Of a stretch of 64,000 nucleotides of DNA, positions 8,322 through 16,057 are shown piece by piece. The notes beneath the pieces are model-generated. The model did not search any database, had not been told where the DNA came from, and worked only from the letters and a program-made list of their open reading frames with translations. Every line of letters begins with the position of its first letter. The first letter of the stretch is position 1. The translations under genes were made by a program, and so were the position numbers. The stretch is from Bauldia sp. (GTDB lineage Bacteria > Pseudomonadota > Alphaproteobacteria > Rhizobiales > Kaistiaceae): contig JAHCJZ010000008.1 of the NCBI GenBank assembly GCA_026126025.1, positions 110,713-174,712 on the forward strand. Reading direction: 5' to 3'.

Positions 8322-8458
8322 CGGTCTCTCTTCCTTGCGTCCGGGCGCCGGGCGCCACCCATCAAACCCCACGCGTCGTGCATCGTTCCACCCGGCGATA
8401 TCCGCCCGGGGCGGCCGGCCGCGCAAACCGTTCCGACACCCCAGGAGGATTCCGCCCG

Positions 8459-9538
8459 ATGGCCAACACCAACCAGCTGAAGACGGCGCAGATCATCAGC
8501 ACCGACCCGCCGGACTTCGTGATGCCGGCGCTCCAGACCGTGCTGAAGCGCGCGCAGGCGATCTACGACAACCGCAACAAGGGCGCCGGCCAGGCCGACA
8601 TCAACGCGGCGACGCGCCAGATCCGGGCGATGGCCGACAATTCCGGCAAGCTCTACGATCCCGCGCTCACCCAGATCGGCAACATCGCGCGCGGCACCGC
8701 GCAGATCGGCACCGGCAATGCCTATGACGCAATGGCGAAGAGCGGGGTGCCGTTCAAGAACGCGGTGGCGCAGGGCATACGCAGCGGCAACCAGTCCATC
8801 GGCACGGAGGGCGACTTCCGCGCGCTGCTGGGCGAAGCCGGCGGCCCGGGCGCTGCCGAAAGCTATCTCGCCGCGACCGCGCGCGGCGACTATCTCGGCG
8901 GCGGCGACCCGTTTCTCGACGACGTCATCGCCGACACCAACCGCAACATCGCCACCCAGCTGAAGGACATGTATTCCGGCGCCGGCCGCTATGGCGGCGC
9001 GACGATGAATGCCGACCTCATCAACCGGCTCTACGCCAACGAGGCCGGCGCGCGCTCGGCGGCTTACCAGCAGGAGCGCGACCGCCAGATGCAGGCGGCC
9101 GGCATGATCGAGGACGCGCAGCAGGGGCGGCTCGGCCTTCGCCGCGGCCTCACCGGCGACATCACCGGCGTCCAGCAGGCGAATCTCGACAACCGCCTCG
9201 GCGCGGAGGCGCTCATCAACCAGAACGCGCTCGCCAATGCCGGCTTCCAGCTCGAGGCGCTGAGCGGCCTCACCGGGGTCGAGGCGCAGAACCTGCGCAA
9301 CCGCATGGACGCCGCCGGCGTGCTGCCGATGCTCGACGCCGCGCGCTACCAGGGCGCCGACCGATTGATGGCGCTCGGCGAGATCGCCAATAACGGGCCG
9401 TGGGACGACCTCGGCAAATACGCCAGCCTCCTCTACCCGATGGCCGGCTTTGGCGGCGTCCAGACTGTGCAGGAGCGCGCGACGCCCTGGCTCAACGCGC
9501 TGGGGGCGATCGGCAATGTGATCGGGTGGTTCAAGTGA
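8459..9538 (+). CDS. phage virion protein (internal/tail-tip type)
   Basis: A 359-residue, soluble, Ala/Gly/Asn-rich helical protein with a strong ribosome-binding site (CAGGAGG, 8442-8448). The segment YLAATARGDYLGGGDPFLDD followed by SGAGRYGGATMNADLINRLY resembles virion proteins of podo-like phages, in which a (Y)L...GNPyLD...N..FS.AGR.GSG..... pattern recurs. The C terminus (GNVIGWFK) is a short hydrophobic end. It lies alone among cargo genes, so the phage module is broken up here. The virion role is from pattern resemblance; the exact position in the particle is unknown. Confidence 0.65.
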   Translation: MANTNQLKTAQIISTDPPDFVMPALQTVLKRAQAIYDNRNKGAGQADINAATRQIRAMADNSGKLYDPALTQIGNIARGTAQIGTGNAYDAMAKSGVPFKNAVAQGIRSGNQSIGTEGDFRALLGEAGGPGAAESYLAATARGDYLGGGDPFLDDVIADTNRNIATQLKDMYSGAGRYGGATMNADLINRLYANEAGARSAAYQQERDRQMQAAGMIEDAQQGRLGLRRGLTGDITGVQQANLDNRLGAEALINQNALANAGFQLEALSGLTGVEAQNLRNRMDAAGVLPMLDAARYQGADRLMALGEIANNGPWDDLGKYASLLYPMAGFGGVQTVQERATPWLNALGAIGNVIGWFK

Positions 9539-9808
9539 CGCTCGTATCCCACCCAAGTGCAGGGAAGGAGTTGGCCCGCCTTCGCCGCGGACTTCTTCGC
9601 GGCGGGTTTGGTTCCCGGCGGTGGCGGTTGTCGAGGAGTGGAGATGATCGGGCTGCCGGAGCCCGCGTGCTAGCCTTGCCTCACCCCCGCTCACTCCCGC
9701 GAAGGCGGGAGTCCATACCGCGAGCTCTCACGCCGGCTGCGTGGATTCCCGCCTGCGCTGGAATGAGCGGCGAGCAGTGGGATGACCGGACCAACGTCGC
9801 GGCCGTTC
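9539..9808. repeat. intergenic with repeat class R5
   Basis: Holds the palindrome 'CTCCCGCGAAGGCGGGAGTC' (9696-9715) and the related 'GGATTCCCGCCTGCGCTGGA' (9743-9762), similar to the copy at 40925-40985. It could serve as a bidirectional transcript end between the virion gene and the convergent exported-protein gene. Nothing else is seen. Confidence 0.45.
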
Positions 9809-10279
9809 TCAGAAGTAGAAATACTCCCAGTCCTCGACGGGGATGAGCAGCTCGCAGCGACCCAACTCGACGATCACGGGTTGCGAAGCGTCGTCCAGGA
9901 ATGCCTCGCGGTCGATCCGGCTGTAGCGCAGCTGCGTCATATCGATTTCAAGGCCGCGGCTGCAGACGTAGCGGTCGCTGCTGTCGCGTCCGTTCTCGCG
10001 GAAATTCCTGCAGCCCGTATCGATTGAGGCTCCGTTTTCGGTCCAGCGAAACCTGTAGGGCGCTCCAACATTACCGGTCCAGACGAAGATATAGACCCGC
10101 GTCGGCTCGACTTCTTTACTCGCCCAGCGGTTCAGGGTCGGGTCAAATCTCGCCTCGACGGTCGTTTCAGAGAAGCATTGGATACGGTCCTGATCGCGCG
10201 CTGCGGCGGGAGTCGCCGATGCCGCCAGTGCTCCCAGGATGACGAAGCCCAAGCGGCAGCGCGAAGCAGCCGCCTGCAC
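9809..10279 (-). CDS. exported four-cysteine protein, copy 6
   Basis: About 156 residues from a GTG at 10279. The export segment is GFVILGALAASATPAAA and the mature part starts RDQDRIQCFSETTVEARFDP. The other cysteines are in DTGCRNF, RYVCSRG and LGRCELL. The strand EIDMTQLRYSRID is the shared central element and the C terminus is VEDWEYFYF. It is the near twin of 11962-12420. It precedes nothing downstream on its strand but repeat DNA. Exported location is supported by the signal peptide; the start is uncertain. Confidence 0.68.
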   Translation of the reverse strand: MQAAASRCRLGFVILGALAASATPAAARDQDRIQCFSETTVEARFDPTLNRWASKEVEPTRVYIFVWTGNVGAPYRFRWTENGASIDTGCRNFRENGRDSSDRYVCSRGLEIDMTQLRYSRIDREAFLDDASQPVIVELGRCELLIPVEDWEYFYF

Positions 10280-10337
10280 CCACGAAGGCTGTTCCTCGCA
10301 AGTAAGCCCCTTGCCCGGAGCGTTAGAGCGCGGGGAG

Positions 10338-10745
10338 CTAGTCAACGTCGAGGTCCTCGAACAGGCAGTGTCCGGCTTCGATCGTCCCGCCTTCCGCCGG
10401 CGCGGCCGCGTCAAGGTGGGCTGCGGTCTGAATGCGCATGAAGGAAAGCCCCTGCCAGTCGAACAGGAGCGCGTCAGCCCACCCGCGACAGACGACGCGT
10501 TCGAAGGCGGTGAAGGTACACGCAAGGACGACGCCGCCATGGCCGTCCACCAGCTTGTATCCCTGACCGATCCATTCGATCGAGTATCGGGTCTCGGCCT
10601 GCTGCTGCGTCGCCGGCTCGCCGGGGACCAGCCGGGTCACCTCCTCCACACTGCATACCCATCGCCAGCGTTCGGTCGCCGCTGCGTCGACGGCGAACAC
10701 CAAGACGATGGACAGAGCGGCGAGACGCAACCTCATCCTTCGCAT
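10338..10745 (-). CDS. exported four-cysteine protein, copy 7
   Basis: A 135-residue protein with signal peptide MRRMRLRLAALSIVLVFAVD (cleavage near AAA-TERW). The mature part begins TERWRWVCSVEEVTRLVPGE. Other cysteines are in VLACTF, VVCRGW and AGHCLFEDLDVD; the central strand is LLFDWQGLSFMRI. It is nearly identical to 12479-12886, from which it differs at only a few residues, and resembles copy 1. It lies 58 bases upstream of copy 6 on the same strand, probably in the same transcript. Confidence 0.75.
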   Translation of the reverse strand: MRRMRLRLAALSIVLVFAVDAAATERWRWVCSVEEVTRLVPGEPATQQQAETRYSIEWIGQGYKLVDGHGGVVLACTFTAFERVVCRGWADALLFDWQGLSFMRIQTAAHLDAAAPAEGGTIEAGHCLFEDLDVD

Positions 10746-10794
10746 GGACGCGACACTCCCTGAACAATCCGCATGTCCAACGATGCGCCGCCCT

Positions 10795-11262
10795 CTATTC
10801 TGGCTGTCCGAAATCGGCGGGGGGCGTGCCTGGCGGAATTGGCTCGCAGAAGCCTAACTCCAACTGCGCATGGGGGCGGTAGTAGGAGGGATGTGCAGGC
10901 TGCAATCCGGGAATCTGCTGCCTTGAGAAGCGCATCGTGCTCGTGTCGAAAATGAAATCGTAGCAGTAATACACATCATCTATTTCTCTTCTGCCGTCGC
11001 CTTGGCACCACAGACCGCTGCGATCGATATTTTTGCCTCTCACAACATAATCGTAGCGTCCGATCCTCGATATTACATAGAACTCGGTGGTCCAGATGCG
11101 TGTGCGTTCCCAATCGCCGGACATCGGGTCGAAGGCGAGTTGAATCACCGGCTGCGGCCGGCAGAGGTAGAGATCCACGATTTCCTGTGCGAACGCGGTT
11201 TCGGCACAGGCGACCATCGCGGTCAGCCCCATCAAGCAACTCCGAAAAGATCGTCTGACCAC
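10795..11262 (-). CDS. exported four-cysteine protein, copy 8
   Basis: About 155 residues from a GTG at 11262 with an AGGAAG ribosome-binding site; an ORF-extending ATG at 11415 lacks a signal peptide. The export segment is CLMGLTAMVACAETAFA and the mature part starts QEIVDLYLCRPQPVIQLAFD. Other cysteines are in GLWCQGD, VYYCYDF and LGFCEPIPP. The strand DFIFDTSTMRFSRQQI is the shared F.FD..TM.F element. The base composition is more AT-rich than the neighbours. It has no close twin in the window. Confidence 0.68.
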   Translation of the reverse strand: MVRRSFRSCLMGLTAMVACAETAFAQEIVDLYLCRPQPVIQLAFDPMSGDWERTRIWTTEFYVISRIGRYDYVVRGKNIDRSGLWCQGDGRREIDDVYYCYDFIFDTSTMRFSRQQIPGLQPAHPSYYRPHAQLELGFCEPIPPGTPPADFGQPE

Positions 11263-11353
11263 GCCTATTCTTCCTAATGACCCGACTGAAGCCGCCAGTC
11301 GCCCACCGGACAGGGCGACAGAAGAGCGGGCCAGAGCATTGCGGCTCACCGGC

Positions 11354-11791
11354 TCATTCCTCTGATTCAACGAACTCTGCCCGCACGCAGAGGCCGGTTT
11401 CCGCCACGACTTCAATCTCTATTGTCGGCTCGGACCTTGGCCGTGTATCAAGCATTACGAATACACGGTTGATAATGTCCAAGTAGAAGGAAATCCCGCT
11501 ACCTCCAATTTCGCATGACTGTTCGTGGACAAAATCACCGACCTCGCACCCAACGATAAACGATCCACGCTCGGTTGTTACGCGATATCTGTCCGGTCCG
11601 TCGGTAACGAACCAATAGACCTGCCCTGGCTCCGACCTATCCTCACGCCAAATCGCCCCGTCGAAGCTGAGAACGGTCCTTTCAGTGGCCGAGCAGCGGT
11701 AGTCGCCTCGACTGTCGAGCCATTCAGTCGCCCAGCCCGTCGACGCGACGAACGCCACGGCCACGACCGCCGCCTTCCGCAAGTGGCGCAT
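11354..11791 (-). CDS. exported four-cysteine protein, copy 9
   Basis: A 145-residue protein with signal peptide MRHLRKAAVVAVAFVASTGW (cleavage near WAT-EWL). The mature part starts EWLDSRGDYRCSATERTVLS. Other cysteines are in IVGCEVG, EQSCEIG and TGLCVRAEF; the strand GISFYLDIINRVFVMLD is the shared element. It is divergent from the truncated hydrolase copy at 11848, with 56 bases between starts. This supports the idea that each hydrolase start had an exported-protein gene as its divergent neighbour. Confidence 0.74.
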   Translation of the reverse strand: MRHLRKAAVVAVAFVASTGWATEWLDSRGDYRCSATERTVLSFDGAIWREDRSEPGQVYWFVTDGPDRYRVTTERGSFIVGCEVGDFVHEQSCEIGGSGISFYLDIINRVFVMLDTRPRSEPTIEIEVVAETGLCVRAEFVESEE

Positions 11792-11847
11792 CGCGCCCCC
11801 AAAAGAAAACCATCACCCTCACAACATCGAACAGAAAGTGAACGCAG

Positions 11848-11946
11848 ATGTCAATGCTATCCCCCAACGCCGAGTGGGCCTTCAATCGTCTTATGGAACT
11901 CGGTTGGAGCAGCCTACATGCGACTTCGCGAACGCGAGTGGACTAG
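11848..11946 (+). pseudogene. truncated 5' end of a tail-lysozyme-like hydrolase
   Basis: The leader GAACAGAAAGTGAACGCAG at 11829-11847 and the following codons (MSMLSPNAEWAFNRLMELGW) match the leader and first residues of the hydrolase at 12954 (MSLSPNAQYAYNRLIELGW). Similarity ends after about 22 codons, and the frame closes at a TAG at 11944-11946. It is therefore a broken duplicate left behind when the neighbouring segment was duplicated. Confidence 0.7.
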
Positions 11947-11961
11947 ACTCGCGACCCCTTC

Positions 11962-12420
11962 TTAGAAGTAGAAATACTCCCAGTCCTCGACCGGGATGAG
12001 CAGCTCGCAACGACCCAACTCGACGATCACGGGTTGCGAATTGTCGTCCAGGAATGCCTCGCGGTCGATCCGGCTGTAGCGCAGCTGCGTCATATCGATT
12101 TCAAGGCCGCGGCCGCAGACGTAGCGGTCGCTGCTGTCCCGCCCGTTCTCACGGAAGTATCCGCAGGCTTCATCCGCCAGCGCCCCGTTCTCCGTCCAGC
12201 GAAAGCTGTAACCTGCTCCGGGGCCGCCCGTCCAAACCAGCGTATAGATTCGCGCCGACTCGACGTCCTGGTTCACCCAGCGGTTCAGAGTTGGATCGAA
12301 CCGGGCTTCGGCGGTCGACTCGGCGATACATTGGATGCGGTCCTGGTCCCGTGCCGTAGCAGGAACCGCCGAGGCGGCGAATGCTCCGAGAGCCAAGAGG
12401 CCGCCGCGCGAACCGGCCAT
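11962..12420 (-). CDS. exported four-cysteine protein, copy 10
   Basis: A 152-residue protein starting MAGSRGGLLALGAFAASAVP with cleavage near ATA-RDQD. The mature part RDQDRIQCIAESTAEARFDP matches copy 6 closely, and the last 50 residues are almost identical (only a few changes, for example NSQP for ASQP). The N-terminal signal region differs, so the two have diverged there or recombined. Cysteines are in RIQCIA, DEACGYF, RYVCGRG and LGRCELL. It forms a twin pair with the gene just upstream (12479-12886). Confidence 0.74.
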   Translation of the reverse strand: MAGSRGGLLALGAFAASAVPATARDQDRIQCIAESTAEARFDPTLNRWVNQDVESARIYTLVWTGGPGAGYSFRWTENGALADEACGYFRENGRDSSDRYVCGRGLEIDMTQLRYSRIDREAFLDDNSQPVIVELGRCELLIPVEDWEYFYF

Positions 12421-12478
12421 CAGCGCTAGCGAAAGCCCGATCACAGGGCCCCTGCGTGAGGCATTGGAGCGCGGGGAG

Positions 12479-12886
12479 CTAGTCAACGTCGAGGTCCTCG
12501 AACAGGCAGTGTCCGGCTTCGATCGTTCCGCCTTCCGCCGGCGCGGCCGCGTCAAAGTGGGCTGCGGTCCGGATGCGCGTGAAGGAAAGCCCCTGCCAGT
12601 CGAACAGGAGCGCGTCAGCCCATCCGCGGCAGACCACGCGCTTGAACGCGGTGAAGGTGCACGCAAGGACGACGCCGCCATCGCCGTCCACGAGCTTGTA
12701 CCCCTGACCGACCCACTCGATCGAGTATCGGGTCTCGGCCTGCTGCTGCGTCGCCGGCTCGCCGGGGACCAGCCGGGTCACCTCCTCCACACTGCATACC
12801 CATCGCCAGCGTTCGGTCGCCGCTGCGTCGACGGCGAACACCAAGACGATGGACAGAGCGGCGAGACGCAACCTCATCCTTCGCAT
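12479..12886 (-). CDS. exported four-cysteine protein, copy 11
   Basis: A 135-residue protein with the same signal peptide as copy 7 and a mature sequence differing at about eight positions (for example KRVVCRGW for ERVVCRGW and RIRTAAHFD for RIQTAAHLD). It sits 58 bases upstream of copy 10 on the same strand, exactly as copy 7 stands to copy 6. It is divergent from the hydrolase starting at 12954, with 67 bases between the two starts. Confidence 0.76.
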   Translation of the reverse strand: MRRMRLRLAALSIVLVFAVDAAATERWRWVCSVEEVTRLVPGEPATQQQAETRYSIEWVGQGYKLVDGDGGVVLACTFTAFKRVVCRGWADALLFDWQGLSFTRIRTAAHFDAAAPAEGGTIEAGHCLFEDLDVD

Positions 12887-12953
12887 GGACGCGACACTCC
12901 TTGCCGATCAATACCCCCCCCCATCTACCATATCGAACAGAAAGTGAACAGAG

Positions 12954-14684
12954 ATGAGCCTCTCACCTAATGCCCAATACGCCTACAATAGGTTGATTGA
13001 ACTAGGCTGGCAGCCGCTGGCAGCCGCCGGAATTGTTGGCAATCTCATGTGGGAGAGCACACCTGCGGTTGATCCGAGCATCGTCGAAATAGGAGGTGGT
13101 GGCGGCTTCGGTATTGCTCAATGGACCCATCCGTCGCGAGTGGCTGCCCTACACAGCTTTGCGGAGATGTGGGGTGTGGACGTCGACAGGCTTGATCTTC
13201 AAGTCGCCTTTATTGATTGGGAGCTGAGAAATACCCACAAGGCATTTGGAGTTGCCTTGCAAGAGGCCAAAACACTGTTCGATGCGACAGTGGCCGCGGT
13301 TGAATACGAGAACCCGGAGAACCCCGATCCCACCGATGCAACCCAAGCATCTCACTGGAACGATCGCTGGACGTACGCCCAGCAAGTCATATTGCAACCG
13401 ATCTACCGTGAGACGCCCACTTTCTGGGTCGACCCTTCTGCCGCTCCGCGAGCGCCCTACACGCAACTGATCGATGACGCTCGGCGAATTTCTTACTCGG
13501 GTGCCGTGCCAGACGGGATTCTCTCTCCCTACCTCGATTGGCCAGAGAACGACGATACCCTTTTTATTATCTCCGGCGTGCGACCGGGGTGGGAGTATTC
13601 GGACGAGACGTGGTTATTCTCGAACGTCTCGGGGGATCCCAGTTCGGACAGTCCTGCTACCATACCCCGGCGCCCGTCCGACGCCCCAGTGCCCGAATTC
13701 GGAATGCCCCTTCAGGCGAACTGGACGCTGGACCCATCGACGAGTCTCCCACAGCCTTTGGTGGATCTTCCTGACGATCTGCCCTTCCTCGTTCGAGGGC
13801 GAGGGGTGATTGCTCCGCCCGTCGGCGGCTGGGGTCATGTTCTCATGACAAGTTCGCCGATGGCACCCTTGCCCGTCCCCAATCCTCTGAACGCCGGAGC
13901 TGACGCACCGGCGGACCCGATCGGCGGGCTCATCGAGCGCCAGGGTCTCGGCGCCGGTCCGAAGAGGCTGGCGCCGTCGGCCGGCAAGGGCTCCGGCCCG
14001 ATGGAGCTGCAGACGGGCGAGCGGCTGTACCCGATGAAGGACATCCTGGCGCTGACGGGCTGGGTCGACGCCACGGAGGCGGCGGAGGTGGTGCGGCGGG
14101 GGGCGCCGGCGACCGCGGCGTGGCAGGAGGTCGAGGCGGCGATCCGCGGGGCGAAGGACGACGCCTTCGCGCTGCACGAGATCGGCGACCAGCTCGGCCG
14201 CCAGGCGCGGCAGACGGCGGCGGCCGGCGGGCCGCAGCACGAGGTCGCCACCGCGCTTGCGGCCGAGACAGCGATCGTCGACGCGCTCGACCGGCAGACC
14301 GACGGCGCCTGGCGGCAAGGCGCGGGCGGAGGAGCACCGCCGGCGCGCAATGGCCGCGGCGGTTCATCAGCGCCTCGCGGCGGAGCCGCAGCGGCCGATC
14401 CGCGTACGGCGGCACCGGCGGACCGCCGCCGCCCGCCATGCGGCCGCCGATGTCCGCCGCCGGACCGCTCGCGGAAGCGATGCCCTGGGGGCAGCGGAAG
14501 GGTCAGCCGCCGCCCGGCGCGGTCGATGGAGGATCGTGGGGCCCGAGCAGGCTGCCGCAGGCTCTGCCCCGCGCCGGCATGCCGGCGCCGTCGCCATCGG
14601 CCCGGCCGCAGCGGCCAGCCGTCGGGGTCCGTGAGGTGCTGGCGCTGGTCGGTGAGGTCGATCCAGCGCCGGCGCTCGAGGTGA
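12954..14684 (+). pseudogene. tail-lysozyme-like hydrolase with frameshift
   Basis: The leader GAACAGAAAGTGAACAGAG precedes the ATG at 12954. Residues about 1-150 resemble the phage tail lysozyme fold (YAYNRLIELGWQPLAAAGIV, likely catalytic Glu in LMWESTP, GFGIAQWTHP, and SHWNDRWTYAQQVI). A long Pro-rich linker follows, then at 14034 the recurrent C-terminal domain (MKDILALTGWVDATEAAEVV to VDALDRQTDGAWR). From about 14312 the frame is lost: the natural continuation (RKARAEEHRRRAMAAAVHQR) is in the next frame, while the open frame runs on as Arg-rich nonsense to 14684. A second shift near 14405 leads to the frame of 14438-14947. Real decay or sequencing error cannot be told apart. Confidence 0.65.
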
Positions 14685-14947
14685 TCAAGGTGATGCCGCG
14701 GTCGGCGCTGGTCGCCGGGGCGGAGCGCGACATCCGCGCGGCGCAGCGAGACCCCTTCGCGCTCGCCGACGTCGAGAAGAAGCTCGGCATCGCGGCGGCG
14801 CAACTCCAAGAGCGCGGCGCGCCGGCGCGGGACGTCGCGGTCGCCAAGGCGATCCGCAACGCCGTGGTCGACGCCATCGACCGGCCGACCGACGGCTACT
14901 ACCGCCAGGCCCGCAAGGCCGCCATGGCGAAGCCCGCGGCGCGGTAG
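14438..14947 (+). pseudogene. detached second copy of hydrolase C-terminal domain
   Basis: About 169 residues from an ATG at 14438, in a third frame relative to the hydrolase at 12954. It begins with a Pro/Ala/Gly-rich linker (MRPPMSAAGPLAEAMPWGQR) and then carries the recurrent domain from about 14628: VREVLALVGEVDPAPALEVI, later RDPFALADVEKKLGIAAAQL, and DAIDRPTDGYYRQARKAAM. If both frameshifts are undone, 12954-14947 would be one protein of about 664 residues with the domain twice. It could also be an independent gene; no ribosome-binding site of note precedes the ATG. Confidence 0.5.
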
Positions 14948-14970
14948 CGACCGCTGGCCGGGGAGGGGGT

Positions 14971-15150
14971 GGCGGTTCGGCATACTGCGACGGCAAAGCA
15001 CTGCGGCCCGCGTTGCCGATTTGCGCGAGCAACGCGGACCTAAGTGCGCTGACAGGCCGTGGCACCCCACCCCGCCGCGCTGACGCGCGGCGACCCTCCC
15101 CCTCCAGGGGAGGGTGGTCATGCGGTTGATCTGAAACGTAAATCCTCACG
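14971..15150. repeat. dispersed 180-bp repeat, class R4 (copy a)
   Basis: Shared with 29398-29580: GGCGGTTCGGCATAC at the left, a 'GTGCGCTGA..GGCCGTG.CACCCCACCCC' centre, the palindrome GCCGCGCTGACGCGCGGC, the arm pair CCCTCCCCCTCCAGGGGAGGG, and TTGATCTGAAACGTAAA at the right. The two copies are in the same orientation about 14.4 kb apart. It occupies the whole gap between the hydrolase and the M15-like gene. Confidence 0.7.
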
Positions 15151-15242
15151 CAGCCGCGCGACGCGCTCGCGTCGTCACACCCGCCGCCGCGCATCGCGGC
15201 CGGGCGCCCTTTCCCATCGCAACAACACCCCGGAGGCAGCTC

Positions 15243-16013
15243 ATGAGCACCACACTTCCCCCCAATGTCAGGGTCGGCATCGTCGACCGGACCAGCATGG
15301 CCGGCATGACGCCGGAGGCGCTGGCGATGCTGGATGCGGCGGCGGCTACCGCGGCCGCGATCGGCGTCACGCTCACCGTCACGGCCGCGGCGGGCGGCGG
15401 GCATCTTTCCCATGCCGGCGGCACCGAGTTCGACATTGTCGGCGTCAATGCCGACGGCTCGCCCTGGACGCCGGACCAGCGCGCGGCGATCGCGCGCGGC
15501 GCCGCGTCCGGCGGGGCCGACCGCTTCGGCCTCTACTCCGACGCCGACGGCATCTGGCGCGGCAACGCCCTTCACATCGGGATGAGCGGCGACGGACGGC
15601 CGAGCGCGGTGTGGGGCCATGGCGACCTCACCGGCGGCGCGGCGTCGCGCGCCTTCACCGAGCCGAGCGAGCTCGTCTTCCTGCAGGATTTCTACGCCGG
15701 CGACCTTCTCGCCGAGGATCCGGCAGCCGGCCTCGCGCCCGCCGCGAACGCCGCGGCCGGCGGGCTGCGCGGCGGCGACTGGCGCGACCGGGAGACCCCG
15801 ATCCGCGACGCGATCGCGGCGAACCGCGGCCGCAACCGGCTGCACATCTTCCGCCAGGTGCTGGACGCCATGCGCGCGGAGGGCGTCGAGAACCCGTTCC
15901 GCGCCGCGCTGCAATTCATGCGGGCGAACCGGCCGCCGACGATCCGCGATGCCATCCGCCAGCGCTTCGGCGGGGCGGGCGCGGCGCGATACGAGCCGGT
16001 GGCGCTGGGCTGA
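15243..16013 (+). CDS. M15-like peptidoglycan peptidase, phage-type
   Basis: A 256-residue protein without signal peptide, preceded by a CGGAGG ribosome-binding site. Residues about 50-115 look like the zinc site of M15-type D-Ala-D-Ala/L-Ala-D-Glu peptidases: HLSHAGGTEFDIVGVNADGS supplies His and Asp, and NALHIGMSGDG the second His. The segment WGHGDLTGGAASRAFTEPSE follows. The C-terminal third is a helical region with RQVLDAMRAEGVENPFRAAL. It would cut stem peptides during phage entry or lysis. It stands in a same-strand run with 16058, 16666 and 17774. The fold call is from motif order only. Confidence 0.65.
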   Translation: MSTTLPPNVRVGIVDRTSMAGMTPEALAMLDAAAATAAAIGVTLTVTAAAGGGHLSHAGGTEFDIVGVNADGSPWTPDQRAAIARGAASGGADRFGLYSDADGIWRGNALHIGMSGDGRPSAVWGHGDLTGGAASRAFTEPSELVFLQDFYAGDLLAEDPAAGLAPAANAAAGGLRGGDWRDRETPIRDAIAANRGRNRLHIFRQVLDAMRAEGVENPFRAALQFMRANRPPTIRDAIRQRFGGAGAARYEPVALG

Positions 16014-16057
16014 TGCTGCTGTAACCGGCATCGCCGCGGGGAACGCGGTGGGCCCGG

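Noticed and set aside
12900..12935. CRISPR or tandem repeats
   Set aside because: The run of C near 12913-12922 is a homopolymer, not a spacer array; no regularly spaced repeats were seen anywhere in the window.
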